Positions 8,544 through 16,797 of a stretch of 64,000 bases of DNA are shown piece by piece. This DNA is from Phenylobacterium glaciei (GTDB lineage: Bacteria; Pseudomonadota; Alphaproteobacteria; Caulobacterales; Caulobacteraceae). The notes under the pieces were generated by a model. That model saw nothing but the letters and a program-made list of their open reading frames with translations. It had not been told where the DNA came from and searched no databases. The DNA is taken from the NCBI RefSeq assembly GCF_016772415.1, contig NZ_JAGSGD010000001.1:372001-436000 (forward strand). The letters are read 5' to 3'. Every line of letters begins with the position of its first letter. The first letter of the stretch is position 1. A program made the position numbers and the translations under genes.

Positions 8544-9260
8544 CTAAGGCCTAACCCACTCCGGCAGAAATTCCTTCTGGCGCCATTCCCGAACCCAATT
8601 CGTCATGGTCTTGATCGATCTTCCGAGCTTCAACGAATCGGCGACTTTTTTGCCGACCTCTTCGTGACTCAAGGTCGGGTTGGTTCCGACGATCTGTATC
8701 GCTTTGGCCAGGGCTTGTTCCTTGATGGTCGCCCTCTTAGCGTTGGTGGCGAGCGCTCCAGCCTTACGGCCTTTGCGATCAGTCTGAAGGGCATCGAGCT
8801 TGTCCGCCCATCCAAGACGAGTCGCGGTCATGACCATGTCGATCTGTCCGACCAGCATTGCTCGCACGATGACCTCCGCCATCTTGACGGTGATTGGCTC
8901 CCCTTCGAGCGGCACGGGCTCATCCAGGGCGGTTCGGAGGTCCGCGATCGCAGTGAACATCCAATTTGCCGTTGCCAACTTGTTGGAGACGTCGTCCCCG
9001 CGCTCCCTGCACACCTCTTCAGCCGCTGATGCTAAGCCAAGGATCAATTCGCTTGGCGTTATGTCGCCTGCCGGCTTGGTGAAGGTCACGCCCTCCTCCC
9101 GGAACCACCTGATCGACTGGTTCAGAACGCTGGCCGTGAAATCCTGAAACGCGTCCTTGAAGCGCCGGTCATCAAGAGCAGCCTTGCCGCTGTCGCGCAG
9201 AGCTTGCTCCTGGGCCTCCTCTTCGGCGCCAATGTTGGTGCGGCTGGTCACCAGACACAC
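8544..9260 (-). CDS. Putative DNA-binding protein of the integration module
   Basis: 238 residues, not recognised as a named family. The first half is mostly helical and acidic (GAEEEAQEQALRDSGK). The C-terminal 70 residues read like a helix-turn-helix: PTLSHEEVGKKVADSLKLGRS followed by IKTMTNWVREWRQKEFLP. It is the first gene left of the tRNA-Arg and its stop abuts the third phased repeat, so it is a candidate to bind those repeats. A start at 9260 is used, but it overlaps a CTGGTCACCAG palindrome, so a start further inside is possible. Confidence 0.6.
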   Translation of the reverse strand: MCLVTSRTNIGAEEEAQEQALRDSGKAALDDRRFKDAFQDFTASVLNQSIRWFREEGVTFTKPAGDITPSELILGLASAAEEVCRERGDDVSNKLATANWMFTAIADLRTALDEPVPLEGEPITVKMAEVIVRAMLVGQIDMVMTATRLGWADKLDALQTDRKGRKAGALATNAKRATIKEQALAKAIQIVGTNPTLSHEEVGKKVADSLKLGRSIKTMTNWVREWRQKEFLPEWVRP

Positions 9261-9320
9261 AATCGCGTGAGTCGATCAGGCTGGGAATTGTCCGCGTCGG
9301 TGGTGACTAGGTGGTGACTA
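9244..9320. repeat. Palindrome and tandem 11-bp repeats beside the tRNA
   Basis: GGTGGTGACTA occurs twice in tandem (9299-9309 and 9310-9320). CTGGTCACCAG at 9244-9254 is a perfect palindrome carrying the same GGTGA core on both strands. All lie between the tRNA 3' end and the first gene of the recombination module, the place where arm-type integrase or excisionase sites are expected. Function is inferred from position only. Confidence 0.5.
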
Positions 9321-9367
9321 GCTCCATGCCAACCGCTCCCAAAAACCCACTAAGTCTTTGAAAATGT

Positions 9368-9444
9368 TGGCGCACCCGACACGATTCGAACGTGTGACCT
9401 TTGCCTTCGGAGGGCAACGCTCTATCCAGCTGAGCTACGGGTGC
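9368..9444 (-). tRNA. tRNA-Arg, anticodon CCG
   Basis: The minus strand folds as a complete tRNA: acceptor GCACCCG (RC of 9438-9444) pairs with CGGGTGC, discriminator G, and CCA is encoded (9368-9370). The D-arm carries AGCTGGATAGAGC, the anticodon stem TTGCC/GGCAA closes the loop CTCCGAA with anticodon CCG (reads CGG), and the T-arm contains GTTCGAATC. Its 3' end points at the recombination module to the left, the usual arrangement for an element integrated at a tRNA 3' end. Confidence 0.97.
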
Positions 9445-9490
9445 GTTTCGGAAACGCGCTTCTAGCCGAAAGCCGCGCGGAACGGAAGGC

Positions 9491-10441
9491 TCAGGCGTCG
9501 ATGGGCGCCGGGGCCGAGGTCAGGGACACGAAGACGTCCTCCAGATCAGGGTCTTCGGTGGCGATATCCTTGATGTGCAGACCCGCGGCGCGCACGGCGG
9601 CCAGCACCTGTTCCACGCTGGACTGGCCCGTGCGGTAGGAGACGGCGAAGGCGCCGGCGGCGCGCAGCTTGGTGTCGAAGCCCGGCAGGGTCGGGGCTTG
9701 CGTCACCGGCTCCTCCGGGGTCACCACCACATTGCGGATGTCCATCCGGGCCAGCAGGGTGGCGGTGGGCTCGCAGGCGACCACCTCGCCACGGTTGACG
9801 ATGGCGATCTGGTCGCAGAGTTCCTGGGCCTCTTCCAGGTAGTGGGTGGTGAGCACGATGGTCACGCCCTTGCGGTTCAGCTCCACCACATAGGCCCAAA
9901 GCTGCTTGCGCAGTTCGACGTCCACCCCGGCGGTGGGCTCGTCGAGGATCAGCACCGGCGGATTGTGGGTCATGGCCTTGGCCACCATCAGGCGGCGCTT
10001 CATGCCCCCCGACAGCTGGCGGACATAGGCGTTGGCCTTGTCGCCGAGGCCGAGCGCATTGAGCAGCTCCATGGTGCGGCGCTCACCCGCGGGCACGCCG
10101 TACATGCCGGCCTGGACCTCCAGGCTCTCGCGCGGGGTGAAGAAGGGGTCGGCGGCGATTTCCTGCGGCACCACCCCGATGGCGGCCCGGGCATCGCGGG
10201 GCCGCTCGTCGATGTCGCGGCCCCAGATGGAGACGGTGCCGGAGGTCTTCTTGCAGAGTCCGGCCAGGATGTTGATGAAGGTCGACTTGCCCGCCCCGTT
10301 GGGGCCCAGCAGGCCAAAGATCGAGCCGCGCGGGATGACCAGGTCGATCCCCTTCAGGGCCTGCATCTCGTTGGTGGTCTTGGTGGCGGGATAGGTCTTC
10401 ACGAGGCCCTTGGCCTCGATGGCGTAGTCGGGAAGGGTCAT
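9491..10441 (-). CDS. ABC transporter ATP-binding protein
   Basis: 316 residues with a complete nucleotide-binding domain: Walker A GPNGAGKST (46-54), signature LSGG (143-146), Walker B LILDEPTAG (164-172) and an H-loop in LTTHYLEEA. The last ~90 residues form an extra C-terminal domain, as in ABC-2 type drug or polysaccharide exporters of the CcmA/NodI/DrrA group. No permease gene follows; downstream is the tRNA-Arg and upstream a divergent zinc-finger gene, so the membrane partner must be elsewhere. Substrate unknown. Confidence 0.9.
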   Translation of the reverse strand: MTLPDYAIEAKGLVKTYPATKTTNEMQALKGIDLVIPRGSIFGLLGPNGAGKSTFINILAGLCKKTSGTVSIWGRDIDERPRDARAAIGVVPQEIAADPFFTPRESLEVQAGMYGVPAGERRTMELLNALGLGDKANAYVRQLSGGMKRRLMVAKAMTHNPPVLILDEPTAGVDVELRKQLWAYVVELNRKGVTIVLTTHYLEEAQELCDQIAIVNRGEVVACEPTATLLARMDIRNVVVTPEEPVTQAPTLPGFDTKLRAAGAFAVSYRTGQSSVEQVLAAVRAAGLHIKDIATEDPDLEDVFVSLTSAPAPIDA

Positions 10442-10545
10442 GCCGGACTTTTCGAAAACAGGCGCGATTGACGCGTAAAGCTATGGTCGCATACCTAGGC
10501 GCACGTGGGCGTATCTCCAAGCGCCCGCCGCCGGAGAGTTTGCAT

Positions 10546-10845
10546 ATGGCCCGTAAAGCCGTCCCCGTCCCCAACCAGGGCGCCCACGTCGAAACCATGC
10601 CCGCCAAGCCGGCCCTGACCGCCAACTTCCCAGCGCCCGAAACGGTGGTGGTGCGGACCGGTCGGATCGCCTGCGACGGCGTCGGCGGGGCGCTGGGCCA
10701 TCCGCGGGTCTGGCTGGAGATGGGCGAGGCGACCTTCGTCGAATGCCCCTATTGCGACCGCCGCTTCGTGCTGGCCGCCGGAACTGAGGGCCCTGAAGAC
10801 GAGCGCTTGGCCCCGGGCGTCTATGAAGGCCCGCACGGGCACTAG
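10546..10845 (+). CDS. Zinc-finger domain protein, NDUFS6-like (zf-CHCC)
   Basis: 99 residues. The C-terminal half has the CHCC-type zinc-binding pattern: RIACDGVGGALGHPRVWL followed by ECPYCDRRFVL, with ligands from the Cys, His and CxxC. This resembles the C-terminal domain of the mitochondrial complex I subunit NDUFS6, whose bacterial homologues are common in alphaproteobacteria. The ATG at 10546 is preferred over one at 10468 because GGAGAG lies 9 bases upstream and the conserved part begins after it. It is divergent from the ABC ATPase gene. Confidence 0.82.
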   Translation: MARKAVPVPNQGAHVETMPAKPALTANFPAPETVVVRTGRIACDGVGGALGHPRVWLEMGEATFVECPYCDRRFVLAAGTEGPEDERLAPGVYEGPHGH

Positions 10846-10931
10846 GATTTCGCGGGCTGTCTGAGTCCGATAACCGCGAGCATCTCACGGCGGCGCTTCC
10901 TATATCCTCTGAACGATAAGAGGAGACGTCC

Positions 10932-11729
10932 ATGAGCCAAGCCGCCGCCTTCAAGGCCCTGCACGCCGGTCCCGAAATCCTGGTCCTCCCCAACGCCTGG
11001 GACGCCGCCAGCGCCGCGACCATGGAGGACGCCGGCGCCAAGGCCGTGGCCACCTCCAGCGCCGCCGTCGCCTGGGCGCACGGCTATGCCGACGGGGACT
11101 TCTTCCCGGTTCCCCTGGTGATCACCGCCATCGCCGAGATCGCCCGGGTCCTGAAGGTCCCACTGACGGCCGACATTGAGGGCGGCTACACCGATGACCT
11201 GGCGAAGTTGGCTGAGACCATCAAGGCGGTGGTGGGCGCGGGCGCGGTGGGGATCAACCTGGAGGATGGCCGGCGCGACGCCGACCTCCATGCCCGCAAG
11301 ATCGAGGCGACCCGCAAGGCCGCCGACCAGGCCGGCGTCGCCCTGTTCATCAACGCCCGCACCGACGTCTATCTGAAGGGCCTGGCGGAGGGCGAGGCCG
11401 CCCAGGCCGAGGTGCTCGCGCGCGCCAGGACCTACGCCGCCGCCGGCGCCGACGGCATCTTCATCCCCGGTCCCACCGACCGGGACCTGCTGGCGGTGTT
11501 CGCCAAGGAGATCACTCTGCCGGTCAACGCCATGGCGCGAGGCGGCCTGCCCAACGCGGCGGCGCTGCAGGCGGCGGGCATCCGGCGCCTGTCCTCCGGC
11601 GGCGGCCTGTTCGCGGCGGCCTATGGGACGCTGGCCCGCGCCACGGCGGCCTACCTGCAGGACGGGGCGTCCGATCCCCTCACGCCGCTGTCGGAAGGCC
11701 TGCCCAGCTTCAACAAGCGTTTCGGCTAG
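10932..11729 (+). CDS. Isocitrate lyase / PEP mutase superfamily protein
   Basis: 265 residues of the PEP mutase/isocitrate lyase TIM barrel: LPNAWDAASA at the start, metal-binding ADIEGGY, INLEDG and FINARTDVY. Members cleave or rearrange 2-oxo or 2-hydroxy acids (carboxyvinyl-carboxyphosphonate mutase-like, oxaloacetate or methylisocitrate type). The exact substrate cannot be read. A strong AGAGGAG ribosome site precedes the ATG. It converges on rimM with a 4-base gap, taking the place where trmD is found in many genomes. Confidence 0.85.
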   Translation: MSQAAAFKALHAGPEILVLPNAWDAASAATMEDAGAKAVATSSAAVAWAHGYADGDFFPVPLVITAIAEIARVLKVPLTADIEGGYTDDLAKLAETIKAVVGAGAVGINLEDGRRDADLHARKIEATRKAADQAGVALFINARTDVYLKGLAEGEAAQAEVLARARTYAAAGADGIFIPGPTDRDLLAVFAKEITLPVNAMARGGLPNAAALQAAGIRRLSSGGGLFAAAYGTLARATAAYLQDGASDPLTPLSEGLPSFNKRFG

Positions 11730-11733
11730 GACC

Positions 11734-12255
11734 TCAGCCCTCGTCGGCGTCGCCGTCGATCTCGGCGGGGCGCACGGCGATCAGCTTACCCTCGGCGAGA
11801 CGCACTTCCGGCACCGTCTCGCGGGTGAAGGGCAGCCACCAGCTGGCGCCCATGGGGGGCTGGACCTCGATCAGGTCGCCGGCCCCGAAATCCTGGATGG
11901 TCTTGACCTTGCCCATCAGCTCGCCCTCGGGGGTCTCGAGGATCAGGCCCAGCAGGTCGGCGTGATAGAATTCGTCGTCATCGGGCGCGGGCAGGGCCTC
12001 GCGGGCGATGAACAGCTTGAGGCCGCGCAGGGCCTCGGCCTGGTCGCGGGTGTCGATTCCCGTCGCCCGGGCGATCACCGCCCCCTTCACCGCCCGCGCC
12101 GTGGTGATGGTCAGGCCGGGCGAACCGTCCTCGCGGGTCAGGACCCTGTAGGCGGCCAGCGCCAGGGGGTCCTCGGTGAAGGTGGTGATGCGGATCTCCC
12201 CGCGCACGCCGAAGGCTCCGGCGACGCGGGCGACCTGGAGGAGGCGGTCAGCCAT
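11734..12255 (-). CDS. rimM: Ribosome maturation factor RimM
   Basis: 173 residues, matching the family: the N-terminal domain LLQVARVAGAFGVRGEIRI and the C-terminal PRC-barrel with DLLGLILETPEGELMGKV and WWLPF. RimM binds S19 and helps mature the 30S head. The ATG at 12255 is chosen because residues upstream in the same frame are only a Pro/Arg-rich shadow of the rpsP tail. It lies 25 bases after rpsP in an ffh-rpsP-rimM run on the minus strand. trmD and rplS do not follow. Confidence 0.93.
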   Translation of the reverse strand: MADRLLQVARVAGAFGVRGEIRITTFTEDPLALAAYRVLTREDGSPGLTITTARAVKGAVIARATGIDTRDQAEALRGLKLFIAREALPAPDDDEFYHADLLGLILETPEGELMGKVKTIQDFGAGDLIEVQPPMGASWWLPFTRETVPEVRLAEGKLIAVRPAEIDGDADEG

Positions 12256-12280
12256 GGGACTCCCGCCTCCGTCGCAAGGC

Positions 12281-12844
12281 TTAGGCTTGTTCCGGGGTCG
12301 CGTCGGCGGCGGCCTCGGCGGCCGGTTCGACAGCAGCTTCCTCGGCGGCGGCCGGGGCCTCTTCAGCGGCCGGAGCAGCTTCGGCGGCAGGCGCTTCTTC
12401 CGCGGCGGGGGCTTCAGCGGCCGGGGCCTCTTCAACCGGAGCAGCCTCGACAACGGGTTCCGGCTCGGGGGCCGGGGCGTTCTTGGCTTCTTCGATGGCC
12501 GCGGCCAGGGCGGCGTCGCGTTGGGCGCGCTCTTCGGTGCGCTCGACGGCCTTCTTGCCGGGCTTGCCCTTGTTGGGGTTGTTGCCGTGTTCCCACTTCA
12601 CGACGCCGGCCTGGGCCAGGAAGCGCGCGACGCGGTCGGTGGGCTGGGCGCCCTTGGCGATCCAGGCCTGGATGCTTTCCAGCTTCAGGGTGACGCGGGT
12701 CGGGTCATCGCGCTTCAGCAGCGGGTTGTAGGTGCCCACCTTCTCGATGAAGCGGCCATCGCGGGGCGAATGGCTGTCGGCGACGACGATGGAATAGTAG
12801 GGGCGCTTCTTGGCGCCGCCACGGGCGAGACGGATCTTCAGCAT
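12281..12844 (-). CDS. rpsP: 30S ribosomal protein S16 with long acidic tail
   Basis: The first ~85 residues are a clear S16: [20 protein letters not shown] and [14 protein letters not shown]. coli S16 is 82 residues; here the protein is 187. After a basic linker ([17 protein letters not shown]) comes an 80-residue low-complexity region of Ala, Glu and Pro (repeats of APAAEE). Such extended S16 proteins occur in Caulobacter relatives. The tail should be disordered and strongly acidic, unusual for a ribosomal protein. The gene lies between ffh and rimM. Confidence 0.95.
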   Translation of the reverse strand: MLKIRLARGGAKKRPYYSIVVADSHSPRDGRFIEKVGTYNPLLKRDDPTRVTLKLESIQAWIAKGAQPTDRVARFLAQAGVVKWEHGNNPNKGKPGKKAVERTEERAQRDAALAAAIEEAKNAPAPEPEPVVEAAPVEEAPAAEAPAAEEAPAAEAAPAAEEAPAAAEEAAVEPAAEAAADATPEQA

Positions 12845-12863
12845 AGGTTAGTCCTTGTTATCT

Positions 12864-14399
12864 CTATGATTTCTTGAAGGGATTGAAGCCGGGGGGCAGG
12901 CCGCCGCCCAGGCCGGGAAGTTTTGGGAGCCCGTCGCCGAGGCCGGGCAGCTTGCCCCCGCCCGCGGCCATCTTGCCGAGCTCTTCGAGTTGGTTCTGGT
13001 CGGGCGCGGCCAACCTGCCGCCGCCCAGCGACTTCAGCCGGTCCTGGCCGCCGCCGCCGCCCATCATGCCGGCCATGCGGGCGAAGCCCTTGCCGCCGTC
13101 CTTGCTCATCGCCTTGAAGGCGTCGGCCATCTGGCGATGCTGCTTCAGCAGACGGTTGACCTCGGAGACGTCGACGCCGGCGCCCTTGGCGATGCGGCGC
13201 TTGCGCGAGGCGGCCAGGATGTCGGGCTTCTTGCGCTCCAGCTTGGTCATCGAGGAGATGATGGCCGCCTGCCGGTCGAGGGCCTTGTCCGAGATATTGG
13301 CCTCGGCGATCTGCTTCTTCATCTTCTGGACGCCGGGAAGGAAGCCCATCAGCCCCTCCATGCCGCCCATCTTCTTCATCTGGGCGAACTGGTCGGCCAT
13401 CATGTCCAGGTCGAACTGGCCCTTGGCCAGCTTCTTTGCCATGGCCTCGGCCTTGGCGACGTCCAGGTCGGCGGTGGCCTTCTCCACCAGGGCGACGACG
13501 TCCCCCTGGCCCAGGATGCGGCCGGCCACGCGGGCGGCGTCGAAGACGTCCAGGCCGTCGATCTTTTCCGAGACGCCCAGGAACTTGATGGGCAGGCCGG
13601 TGACCGCGCGCATGGACAGCGCCGCGCCGCCGCGGCCGTCGCCGTCGGCCCGCGTCAGCACCAGGCCGGTGAGCGGCAGACGCTCGTGGAAGGCCTTGGC
13701 GGTGCGCACCGCGTCCTGGCCGGTGAGGCTGTCGGCCACCAGCAGGGTCTCGGAGGGGTTGGCGATCCGCGCGATCTCGGCGGCCTCGCTCATCATCGCC
13801 TCGTCGAGCGTCGTGCGCCCGGCGGTGTCGAGGATGAGGATATCGTAGCCCTGCAGCTTGGCCGCGCTCATGGCGCGCCGGGCGATATCCGGCGCGCTCT
13901 GGCCAGCCACGATGGGCAGGGAGTCGACGCCGGCCTGAACCGCCAGGGTCGCCAGCTGCTCCATGGCGGCAGGACGCCGCGTGTCCAGGGAGGCCAGCAG
14001 GACCTTCTTGCGGTCCTTGCCGAGCTTGAGGCCCAGCTTGGCCGCCGTGGTGGTCTTGCCCGACCCCTGCAGGCCGGCCATCAGGATCACGGTGGGCGGG
14101 TTGAGGCTGATGTTCAGCCCTTCGGCGCCGCCTTCGCCGCCCAGCATCTCCACCAGGCCGTCATAGGTGATCTTGACCACCTGGTCGGCGGGCCGGATCG
14201 AGCGGATCACGTCCTGGCCGGCGGCCTTTTCCTTGGCCTTGGCGATGAAGTCACGGACGACGGGCAGGGCGACGTCGGCCTCGAGCAGGGCCACGCGGAC
14301 CTCGCGCAGCGCCTCGTCGATGTCCTTCTCGGACAGCACGCCACGACCGGAAAGCCGGTCGAAGACGGAAGACAGCCGATCTGTTAGCGCGTCGAACAA
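12864..14399 (-). CDS. ffh: Signal recognition particle protein Ffh
   Basis: 511 residues. N domain, then the GTPase G domain with P-loop GLQGSGKTT (109-117), DTRRPAA, LDTAGR and TRADGDGRGG motifs, and a Met-rich M domain (MMADQFAQMKKMGGMEGLMGFLP) that binds 4.5S RNA and signal sequences. The C-terminus is a Gly/Pro-rich tail. It is the first gene of an ffh-rpsP-rimM run. Its receptor FtsY is encoded at 29915-30850. No 4.5S RNA gene was found in the window. Confidence 0.97.
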   Translation of the reverse strand: MFDALTDRLSSVFDRLSGRGVLSEKDIDEALREVRVALLEADVALPVVRDFIAKAKEKAAGQDVIRSIRPADQVVKITYDGLVEMLGGEGGAEGLNISLNPPTVILMAGLQGSGKTTTAAKLGLKLGKDRKKVLLASLDTRRPAAMEQLATLAVQAGVDSLPIVAGQSAPDIARRAMSAAKLQGYDILILDTAGRTTLDEAMMSEAAEIARIANPSETLLVADSLTGQDAVRTAKAFHERLPLTGLVLTRADGDGRGGAALSMRAVTGLPIKFLGVSEKIDGLDVFDAARVAGRILGQGDVVALVEKATADLDVAKAEAMAKKLAKGQFDLDMMADQFAQMKKMGGMEGLMGFLPGVQKMKKQIAEANISDKALDRQAAIISSMTKLERKKPDILAASRKRRIAKGAGVDVSEVNRLLKQHRQMADAFKAMSKDGGKGFARMAGMMGGGGGQDRLKSLGGGRLAAPDQNQLEELGKMAAGGGKLPGLGDGLPKLPGLGGGLPPGFNPFKKS

Positions 14400-14568
14400 A
14401 AGTCTCTCCTGTGGCCCAAACGCAATCGACCCCCGTGGACGATCACGTCGACGGGGGGCCTCGCCGCTCTCGTCCCAGATAAGACCTGGGGGCCGTAGCG
14501 GTAGAGGGCGCGATTGCTCTGCGCCGGAAGGGCGCGCTTATGCGCTCGCAGGGCCGAAAGGTCAAGGA

Positions 14569-14589
14569 ACCCGGGGTATTGGCCCGGGT
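14569..14589 (-). terminator. Weak stem-loop after the M3 peptidase gene
   Basis: ACCCGGG (14569-14575) pairs with CCCGGGT (14583-14589) around a 7-base loop, just past the peptidase stop on the minus strand. There is no strong T-run, so termination activity is uncertain. The rest of the gap to ffh (14400-14594) shows no gene. Confidence 0.35.
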
Positions 14590-14594
14590 CGGCC

Positions 14595-16715
14595 TCAAGT
14601 CGTCGGGAAGCCCTTGTCCCGCAGATAGGCCTTCACGTCCGGATCTCGGCCGCGGAAGCTGCGATAGGCCTGAGCCGGATCGACGGTGTTGCCGATGCTC
14701 ATGACCTTGTCGTGCAGCCGCTTGGCCACGGTCTTGTCGTAGGGGCCCTTGGCCTCTGTGAAGGCTTCGAAGGCGTCGTGGTCCAGCACCTCTGACCAGA
14801 GATAGCTGTAGTAGCCCGCCGAATAGCCGTCGCTGGCGAAGACGTGCTGGAACTGGGGCGTGCGGTGGCGCATCGGCAGTTCCTTTGGCATGTCCAGCTT
14901 GGCCAGCTCCTCGCGCTCGAAGGCGTCGGGATCGATGTCGGCGTCGCCGGCCAGGTGCAGCTTCATGTCGATCAGGGCCGAGGACAGGTATTCCGTCACG
15001 TTGAAACCCTGTCGGAAGGTGTGGGCCTTCTCGATCTTGGCCACCAGGGCCGCGGGGATCGGCTTGCCGGTCTGGTAGTGGACGGCGAAACGGTTGAGCA
15101 CCTCCGGCGTCGGCAGCCAGTGCTCGTTGAGCTGGCTGGGGAACTCCACATAGTCCCGCGCCACCGCCGTACCCGACAGGGACGGATAGGTGACGTCGGA
15201 GTTCAGGCCGTGCAGGGCGTGGCCGAACTCGTGGAACATGGTGATGCCGTCGTCCCAGCTGATCAGCACCGGTTCCCCGGGCGCGCCCTTCACGAAGTTG
15301 GCGTTGTTGGAGACGATGGTGGTGATCTTGCCGCGGAACTTTTCCTGGGCGCGGTAGGCGTTCATCCAGGCGCCCGAGCGCTTGCCCTGACGGGCGTAGG
15401 GATCGAAGTACCAGAGGCCCACATGTCTCCCGTCGGCGGCCTTCACCTCCCAGACCTTGATGTCGGGATGGGCCACGGGGACGTCGCTGATGGGGACGAA
15501 GCTGAAGCCGTACAGCTGGCCGGCGGCCCAGTGCATGCCTTCGCGCAGCTTATCCAGCTGCATGTAGGCCTTCACCTCGTTCATATCGAGGTTGTAGCGC
15601 TCGGCGCGCACCTTCTCGGCGTAGAAGCGGTAGTCCCAGGGCTCGATCTTCAGCCCGGCCTTTTCCTTGTCGGCGATGGTCTGCATCTCGGCCACCTCCT
15701 GCCGGACCCGGGCGATGGCCGAGGGCCAGACCCGCATCATCAGGGCCATGGCGTTTTCGGGCGTCTTGGCCATGGCGTTCTCCAGCCGCCAGTGGGCGTG
15801 GGTCGGATAGCCCAGCAGCTTGGCGCGCTCGACGCGCAGCTTGAGGATCGTCTTGATGGTGGCGTTGTTGTCGTGGGCGTCGCCATTGTCGCCACGGCTG
15901 TAGAAGGTGCGCCAGACCTTTTCCCTCAGGTCGCGCCGGGTCGAATAGGTCAGGAACGGATCGATCGAGGAGCGGGTGTTGAGGATGGCGAACTCACCCT
16001 TGTGGCCGCGTTCCTCGGCCGCGCCGGCGCAGGCGTCGCGCACGTCGTCGGGCAGGCCCTTCAGCTCGCTCTCGGTGCGCAGGTAGAGGACGTAGTCGGT
16101 CTCGTCGGCCAGCAGGTTCTGGCTGAAGGTGGTGAAGTTATTGGCCAGCTCCTGGTTGATCGCCGCCACCCGGGCCTTGGCCTCCGGCGACAGCCGGGCG
16201 CCGGCGCGCACGAAGCGGTTCCAGTAGAGCCAGGTCAGCCGCTGCTGTTCGGGCGTCAGACCCGACCTCTCGCGGGCGTCGTAGACCGCCTCGATGCGTT
16301 TGAAGAGCGCGCCGTTCTGCAGGATCTTGTCGCCATGGGCCGCGTCCTTGGGGGCCATGACCTTCTCCACCGCCCGCATCTCCGGCGTCGAGAGCGTGCC
16401 GCTCCAGATGCCGTAGAGGGTGTCGACGCGGTTCTTGGCGTCGCCGGTGCGTTCCAGGGCCTCGATGGTGTTGCCGAAGGTGGGCGGCTCGCGATTGGCC
16501 GCGATGGCGTCGATCTCGGCCAGCTCCGAGGCCATGGCCGCCTCGATGGCCGGGGCGAAGTCGGCGACCTTGACCTTGTCGAAGGGCGGGACCCCGCCAT
16601 AGGGCCCCGTCCAGGGGGCGGAGAGGAGGTCGGCGTCGGCGGCGAGGCTCATGGTGGGGACCAGGGTTGCGGCGGCCAGGGCGCTGGACGCGGCGAGGAA
16701 CGTGCGCCGATGCAT
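14595..16715 (-). CDS. dcp: M3 family peptidyl-dipeptidase (Dcp-like), exported
   Basis: 706 residues, typical of peptidyl-dipeptidase Dcp. The zinc motif HEFGH lies at about residues 495-499 (MFHEFGHALHGL), with the downstream Glu region after SQLNEHW. The N-terminus MHRRTFLAASSALAAATLVP has an RR pair and hydrophobic stretch, so it is probably a Tat or Sec signal directing it to the periplasm. Dcp removes dipeptides from peptide C-termini. It is a single gene between ffh and the TetR operon. Confidence 0.9.
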   Translation of the reverse strand: MHRRTFLAASSALAAATLVPTMSLAADADLLSAPWTGPYGGVPPFDKVKVADFAPAIEAAMASELAEIDAIAANREPPTFGNTIEALERTGDAKNRVDTLYGIWSGTLSTPEMRAVEKVMAPKDAAHGDKILQNGALFKRIEAVYDARERSGLTPEQQRLTWLYWNRFVRAGARLSPEAKARVAAINQELANNFTTFSQNLLADETDYVLYLRTESELKGLPDDVRDACAGAAEERGHKGEFAILNTRSSIDPFLTYSTRRDLREKVWRTFYSRGDNGDAHDNNATIKTILKLRVERAKLLGYPTHAHWRLENAMAKTPENAMALMMRVWPSAIARVRQEVAEMQTIADKEKAGLKIEPWDYRFYAEKVRAERYNLDMNEVKAYMQLDKLREGMHWAAGQLYGFSFVPISDVPVAHPDIKVWEVKAADGRHVGLWYFDPYARQGKRSGAWMNAYRAQEKFRGKITTIVSNNANFVKGAPGEPVLISWDDGITMFHEFGHALHGLNSDVTYPSLSGTAVARDYVEFPSQLNEHWLPTPEVLNRFAVHYQTGKPIPAALVAKIEKAHTFRQGFNVTEYLSSALIDMKLHLAGDADIDPDAFEREELAKLDMPKELPMRHRTPQFQHVFASDGYSAGYYSYLWSEVLDHDAFEAFTEAKGPYDKTVAKRLHDKVMSIGNTVDPAQAYRSFRGRDPDVKAYLRDKGFPTT

Positions 16716-16797
16716 GAAGGCTCCGAAAAAAACGGCTCAGGGAGGCGCGACCTTAGGCACGATGTAACCGGACGTCACATGACAGGACCGTAATGTC

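Noticed and set aside
1..9367. Second attachment site (copy of the tRNA-Arg 3' end) inside the window
   Set aside because: I looked for the reverse-complement core TGGCGCACCCGACACGATTC and shorter parts of it in 1-9300 and saw none; the left end of the element probably lies outside.
14400..14594. 4.5S SRP RNA gene beside ffh
   Set aside because: The stretch has no GGAA tetraloop-bearing hairpin of the SRP RNA type; only short GC stems were seen.
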